Position numbers and translations under genes: made by a program | Origin: Ctenosaura bakeri | Taxonomy: Eukaryota; Chordata; Lepidosauria; Squamata; Iguanidae | Assembly: GCA_948474755.1 (NCBI GenBank) | Contig: CAOLHI010001480.1 | Span: forward strand, 350,526-414,525 | Direction of reading: 5' to 3' | DNA: 64,000 nt | Notes under the pieces: generated by a model | What the model was told of the DNA's origin: nothing | Databases searched by the model: none | Seen by the model: only the letters and a program-made list of their open reading frames with translations | Part shown: piece by piece, positions 1 to 11,400 of the stretch | Layout of the letters: each line of letters begins with the position of its first letter | Position numbering within the stretch: position 1 is the stretch's first letter

Positions 1-239
1 TTTCTTATGCTGCTTCTTACAGCCAAGTACTTTTCTAGAACTTCTTTAAAAATTTTCTGTGTTAAGAAAAATTTTTCCACCCTGAGTTGTTTGCTAACAG
101 TTACGTATTGCAAAGGTTCATTGCTCATATTTCAAGTCAGACAGAGTACACGTGGATTTCTTGGCAGGCCTTTTTGACCTGTCCTTTGTTTTGTGTGAAT
201 TGACCAAACATCTCTGACCCCAGAGGATGCAGCAGGAGA
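1..239. other. CHUK intron sequence, no recognisable feature
   Basis: AT-rich sequence upstream of the first repeat. I see no exon, repeat or RNA gene in it. It is assumed to be intronic because CHUK exons follow on the + strand and the first visible exon starts in mid-protein. Confidence 0.5.
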
Positions 240-770
240 AAATTTTAAGAAGGGTATAGACAGGTTGGGGTGGGTTTAGAGAAGGTCAAGAAGGATGATA
301 AAAGATATGGCAAACAAAACCTGTGAGGAAGAGTTGGAGGAGTTAGGCATGTTGAGCTTCTTGAAGAGAAAACTGAGGGGTGACATGTTTGCCCTCTTTA
401 AATACCTCAAGGGCTGTCACAGAGAGGGGGAGAAGGCTTTTTCTGCACCTCAAAGGGTTCGGTGGTTTTGTGTCACAGAAGATTTTGAGTCAACTTTAGA
501 AGGAACTTCTTGACAATAAGGCAGTGAGGCAGTAAGAGTGGTACAGCAGTGAAACCAATTGTCTTGAGAGGTGATGAGCCTCTTTCTCTGGATGTTTTCA
601 AAAGAGGCCAGACAACTACCTGCTGGGGATGTTTTAAGGATTTTTTTTAAATTAGCAAGTGAACTTTCACTTGAACCAGGGCATCATCTTGTCTGCATTC
701 ATGGAGATCCCTTCCATGGATGTACCTTGCACTGTTTTGATCTTGGACAGGCTTTGGCTTTCTAAATCAA
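240..770 (+). mobile_element. CR1-like LINE, 3' end fragment
   Basis: The stretch has the typical layout of a CR1-type LINE 3' end. There is an 'aagaaggatgat' block, an element reading roughly as gaggag-ttgg-gagttaggcatgttgagcttc-ttgaagagaaaactgagggg, then a segment about local growth of 'aaatacctcaagggctgtcac'. It ends with a degenerate version of the 'two-column' tail (gatgagcctctttctctggatgttttcaaaagaggccagacaactacc). It is a non-coding relic. It was recognised by resemblance to the CR1 3' ends of reptiles and birds; another copy lies at about 33.3-33.9 kb. Confidence 0.7.
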
Positions 771-774
771 TAGG

Positions 775-1452
775 GTTGCTGACCTTCATCACTTTAAGAG
801 ATTGTTTGCTACTCATTCATCAAGAAGTGACTCCATGTTTCTTCTCAGTGCCTCTCTAAGTGGGTCTCATCAGTCATCCACTTAGCTTATGAACTGGCCA
901 AAAAGGATCCTCCTTTTAATGTGTGTAGCCACTCTGCCAGAGCTGTGGCTGCCTCATCTGCCTTTTTGAAAGGCATACCTCTAGAGGATTTTTGCAGAGC
1001 AGCTGCCTGTTCTCAGCCCCTTACCTTTATTGCACACTACAGACTGGATGACTGATACTCCTTTAGAGAGTGCTGTGTTGTTTTCCTTTGTTGTGTAACT
1101 CTTCCACCTCCTACAGTGAGTAGCTCACTAGTCTCTCATTTGTGTGAATCACAGAGACAATGAAGAATGGGTTGCTTACCTGTAACTGTGGCTCTTTGAG
1201 TAGTCATCTGTGAATTTGCACAACACTCGCTTTCTCTCCTTAGCTCTGTGGGTGATTCTACAGTGGCCATGGAATTGAGTGTTTGAGTAGGGATTGGGCA
1301 GGTCACATGGGCCCAGGAGAGGAGAGGCTACCATCAAAACTCTTGCATTAACAGCTGTGGAAAGCTCTGAATGATGCACTGCACAGGCACAGTAAACCCA
1401 TTTGTGTGAGTTTGCAGACGATCACTCGAAGAACTGTGGTTACATTCTCTTC
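775..1452 (+). mobile_element. 5'-truncated DIRS-like retrotransposon (recombinase tail plus terminal repeats)
   Basis: Translation of about 850-1060 resembles the C-terminus of a DIRS tyrosine recombinase: an H-S-A-R box (the HxxR motif) followed about 40 residues later by a TFIAHYRLDD-like segment holding the catalytic tyrosine. Downstream, 1115-1210 matches the internal complementary region of the larger DIRS element at 12.1-17.1 kb ('ctagtctctcatttgtgtgaatcacagagac' and 'gttgcttacctgtaactg'), and 1385-1445 matches its inverted terminal repeat. The upstream gag, RT and most of the YR are missing. It is the same family as the 12.1 kb element but a different copy. Confidence 0.8.
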
Positions 1453-2291
1453 CGCTGATACAGCTCTTACTCCCTAAGCAGCATGAATACACCTTAGTCT
1501 GCTGTCTTCACTTTGAGCATTCCACTTTGGCCTATCAGAGTCTTATCAAAGTCTAGACTTCTGATAGAGTCTAGTGTGCACACTCGAACTCCCTCACCAT
1601 ATTAAGGTGCACATCTGAGAAGTGGAAATATGAAGCCTGCTAGAAATTAAATTCATGTTACTCATGCATTCTAATAATGTTTGTAATGGTACATGGATAA
1701 TACTTTCAATTATCATAGGCTTATTTTTTATGTGAATTTCAAGGGTACTCTGAATTCTTGAGGGAAATTATATACATTACTTATGCCATGTTCAATACAT
1801 CGTTTTGATGCCGGTCGAGTTGGTGTGTTGTACTGTAATGCTATTATATTTTGAATATATTATCTGAGCTGAGTTGCACACATCTTCTTCCCCAGTTCTG
1901 CTTTGGATGGTCCCCTAGCCATCTGAAGCTAATTTTAGGGATACATGGAAGAGTTTAAGCATGAGGAAGAAACTATTCACCTACTTAGTCTATTCCACTG
2001 TGAATGAAAAAATTTTGTTGTTAGTTGACATCCTGTCTGCTATTTATTTATTTTTTACATTCCCCATTGTCCCTGGTAAGTTTTAAATTTAAAAAAGCAA
2101 GTTGATACTTCATAGTTGCAACTGCATTTTTAAAGCCTCTGATGCAACTGGATATGCATTTCATCTGTTCAGGAAAGAGGAAAAATGCAAAACACAGCTA
2201 ATTTGTCTAAGAAACTAGCAGTAGTAGCTGCATATAGTGTAGTTTATAGCTTAATGCAATGACTGTTTTTTCTCCTTTCTCCCTCACACAG
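1453..2291. other. CHUK intron sequence
   Basis: Unique-looking AT-rich intron between the DIRS relic and the first CHUK exon. It ends in a pyrimidine-rich tract (tttttctcctttctccctcacacag) that serves as the 3' splice site. Confidence 0.6.
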
Positions 2292-2415
2292 TACAAGACA
2301 GCAAAATTCAGTTGCCCATATTGCAGCTTCGTAAAATATGGGCTGAAGCTGTGCATTATATCATTGGGCTAAAAGAGGATTATAGCCGGCTGTTTCAAGG
2401 GCAGAGAGCTGCAAT
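2292..2415 (+). CDS. CHUK: CHUK exon (first in window)
   Basis: The acceptor is ctccctcacacag and the donor is aat|gtaagt-like (gtaagttatc). It encodes the [13 protein letters not shown] to FQGQRAA segment of the scaffold domain. The last two bases (at) form the Met codon with the first base of the next exon. Confidence 0.95.
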
Positions 2416-5400
2416 GTAAGTTATCTGTTTAGGTAACAAAGCTCAAGTTGAAGAAGGATGATGTTTGTGTAAGACATATACAAACCTAAAAGTTACCCAA
2501 ATGTTTTTCAGAACTTTTTGTGTGTCTGTGTACACATATTTGGGAATATCTGTGTACATTCCTCAGAATAGTAAGATCTAGAGCTCGACAGAGGTGGGAT
2601 ACATTTGTACCCTCCTTTCTTCTTGGCAATAGCTTTCCATTATGGGGGAGTATAGGATTTAAAGTCAGAAGGCCCTGCTAAGAACAAGTGTGCTATGAGT
2701 CAGTTCCTTACTTTTGAGCTCTACTTGGAACCTGTTAATCTCCTGCAACATTTAGTGGACATGAACACATCATTGTTCTTCCTGAGCTTAAAAATCCTAG
2801 TTCCTAGCAACGGTTTGCAGTATAGGTAGTAGACGTGTGCAAGCCAGAACCATGGGATTTGCTTCCTAGGGAGGGTAGGCTGCTGTTTCCTTCCTTTTCT
2901 GTCCTTTTGTCAACAGGTAGAGATTTATTTTTAGTCTTTCTGAAACTTTTTTTTTTACAAGAAAGAGAGCTTTGTTTAGTGTGATGTATTACTTTGATTC
3001 TTTGCTTTTAAATCAGTGTTTAAATGGTTTTAGTTATATGGATAATTTAATACTGTTTTAATCTAAACTTCTGGATTGTGTTAGTTACGTGTGTTTTTAC
3101 TAGTAATTCTTTCTATCTTTCAAATGCCGTCTTTAATGCCAGCTTTGGGGATGAGACACGGTAAAAATTAAATGATATATAGACCATTGAGTATAGAAAT
3201 ATGACAACCTCATGTTTTACTACAGATTTTTATATTGGTGTGTCAAGCTCATTTAGAATACTCACAGTTATTCTGTAGCCAATTTTGCTCCTTGTGTGCA
3301 AGCATAATATGATCTACAGATGCTTTTTTTGTTAAAAAAAAACCTAGAATCTGTATGTACATTCTGCCATTCTTTGAAGGCCTTTTCCTGTCTTTTGATC
3401 AGAAAACAACTTGCATATAGTTTCCTCCTTTTCCTCCATGATACATTGTCAATGGCTGCCTCCAAGTCAGGATGTGGAACAAAACTGAAAATGATGCACA
3501 TGGCTGCAGAACAGTGTTACATAACTGGAAAAGTTGTTTTTGACTCCTTCAAGATTCCTTTCTAAGATGACTGCATGCAGCATATTAGCATAACTAAAGT
3601 GAATAATCTTCCATTTAGTATTCTTCATAGATGTGTATGGTAGGGACTGAGAATATGATGGTAGTTCCCTCAGTAGCTGAAAGGAGATCTGTGGTAATGA
3701 GCATTCATGAAGTTCCTGGTATTTTGTCCTTGACCTGTTGTTACTTTCATGGAAAAAAATCCCATGTGTATGTTTTTGATTCTGTATCATGTACATTTTC
3801 AAAATGCTTTTTCCTTATGCCAAAGACATTGTCACCATTTCTAATGTTTATGCAGAAGCAGGATTTTCTGTCACCTAGTGCTCACTCTCCACTTGATTTC
3901 GTGGTTCTCAGGTATCATTAGGGTTTTTTTCTAGAGCTCACAGCAACTGCACAGGTCCAGCCAGCCAAAAAACAAGTGGAGTAGTTTGAAATGCATGTGA
4001 CGAGAGAGCAAACTTTGAAACGTATCACTAAAATGCATGTTTACTTCAAGATAAGGCACTCTGCACATGTCTAAAAAAATCGTTATGTTGCCTGCCCCAA
4101 CCTCAAACATTCAGTGGTAACTGCATCCCTGAAATGAAATGGCTGCTTCTTGTTGTGATTTCCAGTCTAAAGGCTGCAATGAAACAAAGAAGGGAAATCA
4201 TGGGGATCATACTGCATAATATCTAAACATGCCTAATCTTCCAGTGCGTATGTGTTGTAGTTATAAAGAGGGAGAGAGGAAAGGAAGCATTCATTTAAAA
4301 AGGAATTCCAGAGCAGTTATGGTAGAACTTCAGCAATGTTTTAGAAAAGCTCATGCATAGGTAAGTTCTTTATCTCTGAACTGTACATCTTCTATGCTAA
4401 AAATGTACAAAATAGAAAGGGGGAAATCATTTTAACTTTGACTTGACACAAAATGTAACCACTTCAAAATCTTTTTTAATTTTAAAATTAATTGTGGCAG
4501 TTTTAGTATATGGAACACAGAGTAAAGTGAGTTTTAATTAATAAGAAAAGTTTGTGCATACGTAACAGAAATTGCCATACACAATGTAAACCAAGTTATA
4601 ATATTTGTTTTATCTCAATTGTCCAGGCTGAGTCTACTTAGATACAATGCCAATTTAACAAAAATGAAAAACAACATGGTATCAGCATCACAGCAGCTAA
4701 AAGCAAAGTTGAACTTCTTTCAGCAGAGCATCCACCTTGACCTGGAAAGGTATAGTGATCAGATGACATATGGAATATGTAAGTATTTGGAAGAATTATA
4801 GCCCTGAACTGTGCTAGAGATGTACGAATTGGCCTTTGTCTGAGCCACTTCAGTTTTAAATATTCTATCCTAAGACTTTCCCTTCCAATTTATGCATAGT
4901 TCTCAATGTTTAAAAATGTACAAAGAATGCATATTCAGATGTTCCTCTGAAGATCCTCTGAAGATGCCAGCCACAGATGCAGGCAAAATGCCAGGAGAAA
5001 ATATGAATAGAACACGGCCTCAAAGCCCGGAAAACCCACAACAACCTATACCATCCAGAGTTAAGCTACTTTTTAATGAAAAAACATTAGAAAAAAATGC
5101 TAGTAGAGGGTAATGATTTTTTTTTTAAAAAAAGCAAGTCTTCTGAGTATTCACAATTAAAAGGATAGAAACATTACAGGAATAATTCTTTCTCCTTTTG
5201 TGGAGGTAGGAATTTTCAAAGGCAGAGAGAATTCAGGCCATATAGATCACAGTGGAACAGATTGAGGTTGCAGTTGTAAGCAGTGGGGAATGCAGCAAAA
5301 TAAAGCCACTTCAATACAGGTGGGAAAACTCAAAATCTCAAAATCTGTGCTGGTAGGTCTTTCCTTTGGTCCTTTCTAGAATGTGAAGGCAACAGATCTG

Positions 5401-8400
5401 CAGGTCCTAGACATGTTGACCGAGGGGTACAACATAAAATTTTAGAGAGGACCAAGGGGGATACCATATTTGCCAGCGTATAAGATGTGTATAGTGTATA
5501 GTATAGTATAGTATAGTGTATAAGATTCACCCCATTTTCAAATGTTATTTTTTTGAGAAAAAAAATAGTTTTAAAATAATAGCATGGCTTCCTCACCCCC
5601 ACCCTTCCCTTCCATTTTGCCTTGCAGGAGTTCTCCACTCCAGGGCAAAATGCATAGGAAAAGGATGGGGAGCTCCAATGGGTGAAAAGAAGTCCCGTGC
5701 TAGGCTTCCGCCACCTCCTTCCCTTCTATTTTGCAGGAGAAGGGAAAGGAGGGAGCTCCAGAGGCAGTGGAAAAAAGCTCCTGGGGGCTTTCCCCCTTTC
5801 TTTTTCATTTTGCATGGAAAGGGAAAGGAAGGAGCTCCAGGTGTAGGGGGAAGAAAGCTACACAAACTTTATTTTTCTCCCTCTGGAGCTATCTCCTTTC
5901 CCTTCCCATGCACAGTGGAAGGGAAGGAGGGTGGGAGAAGCCTTGTGCAAGGGTTCCTTTCCCCTCTGGAGCTTCCCCTCCCTTTCCACTGCATTTTCCC
6001 TCAGTGCGGAGAACTCGCGCCAAGACAGAAAGGAAGGAGGGATGGGGGAAGCCTCATGAGAGTGCTCCTTTAACCCCCTAGAGTTCCCCTTCCCTTTCCT
6101 ATGCATTTTGCCACAGCACTGAGAACTTGCACAGAGGCAAAATGCATAGGAAGGGGAGGGGGGTATTTGCCAGCATATAAGAGGCACTGACATATAAAAT
6201 ACAACCTATTTTTAAATGTTATTCTTCAGGGGAAAATGCGTGTCTTATATGCCAGCAAATACAGTATTTTTTTCTTACACTCATATCAAAGAATGTAAGC
6301 AAGAGAGGAATAGTACAACAGGAGATAGATCAATAGAGAGAGTACCTCTAGAAGAGAGATTCCAGAGGGTTTACTCTCTGTTCTTTACAGTACCCAAACA
6401 CGGTTGGGGAAGAGTCGTACAGACTGGTCCTAGACCTGATTTGTCCAAAACAGGAAGTTCAAAATGGAAGCCTTGCAAGCAATATTCGACAGCCTGGTGT
6501 TAGGTCACTTTCTGCTTTCTGTCAGTTTACAGGAAGCATACTTGCACATTCTCATGGATGTCTCATGCAGATGTTAGCTCCACCTCAAATACAACTCCCA
6601 TCATTACCAGTTCAAAGCTCCCCTTTGGCGTCAGTCTCAAGAGTTTTCACCAAAGTGCCAGTCCCAGTAATAGCATATCTGAGATTCATGGTGAACGAAG
6701 AGAAAAATCATCTAGAAGAGACCAAGACTCATTTGGAGCACTGATAATTACAGAACTAGGTTGTGTTTTCCTGTCGGAAAAGAAGATGAAAGTAAAACAA
6801 ATAGTCACAGAATTAATACAGATCAGGAAAGTGGATACAATGCACTTGGCCAGGATCTTAGGTATAATTACCTCAACAGTCCCCATAGTTCCATGGGTGA
6901 GGTTTGATACTAGACCTCTTCAGCTATTCCGCGGATCTCATCAATTAGCATTAATTCAGAGGAGACATTATTCCTTGACTCTACCAGAATCTGATGTGTA
7001 CAATGAAGTTACCTTCCATACCTTCAGCCATGAAGATTTGACTGAAATGTTGCTGTAAATACAGGTTCATCTCTTTCCCAGGAAGTGAAGGTTCCTGTTG
7101 AAACATAACGGTGACACTGAACAGAACAAATCTACCCCTTTGTCAATAATCTCAGAAACAGCAAAGTAACTTGAAGTTGTGTACGTGTATAGGAAATGAG
7201 AATTTTGAACAAAGCAAGCAAGCACTCCCCTTTAACATGGTATTTTTGAGGAAGACTGGATGTTCAGTGAGCAATAAACTTGCTAGGTAGCTGTTCTTAG
7301 GCCCTTTAAAAGACTAAAGGAAAATACTTTAGAAAGCTAAACTCCATACCCAGTACTGCATTTTTGCTGCCCTAAAAAGCAAAACACACCTTGTTGAAGA
7401 TGTTCCCAGTCAAAAGAGGCAGAAGATTGTCATGCTGTAAGAAAAGGCCTATTGGATCTGTAAGAAAAGACTATCTGATCTGCCGTTCTTTACTCAGTGA
7501 ACAACCAAATGACTATGGAAGCTTACCAGGAGGACATGAGAAAGTTAGCCTTCTCTTGTGGGTTTTTTCCCCCTCCTTTTCTCCAAGTAATACCAAAAGG
7601 CATGCTGCCTCTGACCCTGGAGATAAAATATATCCAGCCTAACGAGTAATCGTTGATATCTGTACCTTTTAAGAATTTATTTAAGCTTACAAACAGCAAC
7701 ACATCTGTGCTATGAATTACAGAGCATAATAAAACCTTGGAAAAGTTACTTTTGTTTAGACTAGGCTGATTAGGGTGTTCTGATAGTTAAAGTCCAAAAA
7801 AGCCCAAGCACTGTGTTTTGAAGAAGTGCTTTCTTTTATCTGTCCTGAATTTCTCACAACTCAGCTTCATTAGACAACTCCAGGTTTTAGTGGAGGCTTG
7901 CAATTTGCTGGTTCCTTTTTTTGAAAAATGGCTGTTTCATTGACTGTTTGTCAACTAGGAAGAGGTGTTATTAGAGACAAATTCCCTGTTTTTGCTGAAG
8001 ATCAGCAATTTCATGTTATAATTCTTCAGGGATAGCAATTTTGTTCTTTCTAAATAAGGCTAGAATTTGAACTCTTGTCTCCACTATTTGCTTCAGTTTT
8101 TCAGACTTTCTTCCTCAAAATGTCAGTTCATAAGTGTGTAGCTTTCAGTCCTACAATGATTGCTTAATTTGACAACTCAGCGGTCTTTTGAGCCCTAAAA
8201 AGCAAAAGTAGGTATCAAAACTCCCACACTTGACAAAAATACAGTGACAGATACAAGAGAGGTAATGCCATCAGAGAAACCTTCAGTATTATTTCTCACA
8301 GCAAGAACCTCTGGGTTCTGTAGAGAGATTGAAGGGTGAGGAGAGAGATCCAATACGGCATGGCTCAAGACCTGACAAGATCATGCAAAAGTATGAAGAA

Positions 8401-11400
8401 CAAAGAAGTGCTGAGTGTCAAAACTGAAACTGAACTGAACTTCAGTTTAAGCTGTTAAAGAAATATCTGATGTATGACTCACTGCAGTCTCTAGCACTGC
8501 TCAAGAAGAAATTGACAAAGGTGCCAGTCCCAGTAATCCTGAATACCAGTGGTACTCTGGCTGCAAAGCCAATTACTACATATACCTTATTACATGTACC
8601 TTCATGAACAGAACAGTAAACAATAAATTGCTGTTGCAGGTGGTGCAGTTTTCAGGTTTTGGTCTTCTACTTTCTCCCGGTTGGAATGGGCAGTGGGATG
8701 CATTGTTTCTTATCTAATTTTTTCCCAACTGTTACCTGTCTTGTGCTTTTTTTTAAAGTGCATTAAACTAGGAAACATTGTTTACCACTCTTCAAGTGAC
8801 AATGTAATAAACCACTGCCTTGTTCGTATAGGTCTGCATAAATTTGCTACTAAACATGATGTGGGGAATAATAATAGCTGGTTTAATTGGATATGGGTGA
8901 AAAATACACCTTTGCAATACTTCGGATAATTAGTAGGGGAACGTACAAAGATTCTTCCTTAGTGGCATATATAATAAAAAGCAACTATAGCATAGGAGTT
9001 TATTTTTATTCTTCCCTTCCTAAATTCTTAGGTTATAGGTAAGATGTTTGGACAGCACTGTTTTCCAGTATTGATCAACCTGGGTTGATCAACCTTGGAA
9101 AGCACGTCCTCTAGACGCCTTCCAGTGTATAGCTATTTTTGTTCTAGTTCATGGCTCAGCTAGTTAATTTTTTATTCTGCATAAATCCTTGTAAGTTTGT
9201 TATAGAGAGGAAGTGGCATTGTCCTACAAAATCATTTTTGATTTAATTAAATGAGATTCAAATAAGCAACCCATTCCTACTCATATCACAGAGTAGGAAT
9301 GAGTTACTGTCATCCTGATGCGAATGGGTTGATATATTCCCCAGGATATCACTTAAAAAGCTATGAAGCAAGCTTATTTTTTCTAACGGTTGGTTTTATT
9401 ATTTTCAAAACTTGCATTACATGCACATCTGTTGCAGTAGTGCTACAAAACACAACTACAAATATCACATTGCAAGTCAGTAAGAGCAGGACTATATCAG
9501 AGGAGATCCCTGTCTTCCATTGTTGAACCCACACCGTAAGATCCAAAGTGGAGTGTCTGCTAACATGAGGTTGCCTTAAGTCTATAAAATACAGGATTTA
9601 AGGCCAGAGTGATGAATATTATTCACGTATGTATTTCTAAGTATACCTAATCAGAAATAAGGCTTGTTGTGTTCATTCTTTTGGGAAGATATGCAAAAAA
9701 TTGCAGCTTAGAGTATTTTAGAGATAAGATCAATAGCAAGTCCTGAACTGTGAGCATATATTGCTGTTTTAGTAAACTGGTTACCTGATTTCTCTCCATT
9801 AACCTGACTATCCTTTTAGGACTGGCTAGCAATGAACTATTTCTGAGATAAGTTCTGACTTGGGGCATTGTTCATGATGGAGCCAAGATTTTCAAAATGG
9901 GGAGTTTGTTTCCAAATACCAAAATTTGTTAGCGTTTCAGTATTCCAGAAATGTATTTCCAGTTTTCAAATGCTTCTGCATGCTTCCAAATGTTGCTTAT
10001 TTTTAGTACATGCTGCTGCTTTAAATTAATTCAAATATCTTTTTTTAAGCCTCAGAAAAAATGCTGAAAGCCTGGAAAGAAATGGAGGAAAAGGCCTTAA
10101 AGTGTGAACAGGTAAAGGAGAAAAAAAAATAATGCTGGTTAAAAGGTAACATATTTATTATGGGATGATTAATATAAATTGCACATTTCTAAAAGGACAG
10201 TGCCTACCCAAGCAAGTGTGTAACAGAGCTTCAGGTACAGGTGTAATATAGGGGACACCCCCCCAAGACTGCAGAACATCAGTAGTCATCTACATTTACC
10301 ACCAAATTGCTTAGGTGGTAAATGTAGCATATTTTCAATGACCCACAGCACATCCTGCAGTATGATATTTCCCTTCTACAGTCCTGGGGAGATGAGTCTT
10401 CAATTGTTTACAGACACATACTTCCAGATCTAAGGCAGGTCCTTTTCTGTCTCACACACACCATCCATGCTTTACAATCTTGCTTCAGCTTAATTGAATG
10501 AAGAAAAACAATCCATAATCATTAAGATTTATGGGAGCTTTGGCTTCAAAAGATGTTTTAAATAAACATTACTTTTTATTGAACCTAAAATAGCAGCCCT
10601 GTGCTTGCGTATTTTGAATTAAGTCACACTCAGCTTAATGGAATTTATTTCCAAGTGCGAATAGGCATAAAAGTGAATTGCTTACAATACATCCAGTAGG
10701 CTTTTTAATATGCATGTACCTCTTTCTGTTACTCCTAATATTCATCTCAGTGATCATCATAGAATTATGTTATTGCACATTCCTTTCTAGTTTGGCTTAT
10801 AGATAATTCCCTGTTTTTTCAGGCTGGAGATATTGGCTATTTAGATGAACAAATTATGGCTTTGCACACTGAGATTGTAGAATTGCAAAGGAGTCCCCAT
10901 GCACGGCGTCAAGGTGATATCATGGAAAATCTGTAAGAAAATAAACTGCTCTTATGGTGTTTTTTACAGCGTAACAAATTTAAGGCTTTCATAGTGTGTG
11001 AACATATTCTTCAATTGGCATTTTATTAGTGTGCTTTTTCTTCCTTTATGTGGTCTGCCCTCTGAAGAGTTTACATAGTTAGTAGCATACACACACACAC
11101 ACACACACACAGCCCAACACATACATTCATACATACATGTACACATACACATACAGTAGGACCCCCCATCTGCGGATTCATTATCCACTGATTCAGTTAT
11201 CCGTGGTTGGCACCATTGGGCCAACCACAGATAAATGAGCCGGGGCTGGCACTGGGAGGTGGCAAGGAGCACAGGATCGCGCCCCTCATCAACTTCCACT
11301 GCCCACTCTGGCCCCGATCGTGGCAGTCGTGGCAGGAAAAGAGTGAGGAGTGCGGGATCGCGCCCTTCACCAACTTCCACTGCCCACCCCATCCCTGATC

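Noticed and set aside
3268..3921. Possible small genes on both strands in a CHUK intron
   Set aside because: There are no similarity, codon bias or splice signals, and frames on opposite strands overlap as expected by chance.
4892..5113. 73-codon frame with [10 protein letters not shown]
   Set aside because: This is a known interspersed repeat tail that happens to be open; the same text occurs twice more in the window.
5516..6193. Several overlapping 90-185 codon frames on both strands
   Set aside because: They fall inside the tandem CT/GA units of a MITE-like element, and the frames exist only because of composition.
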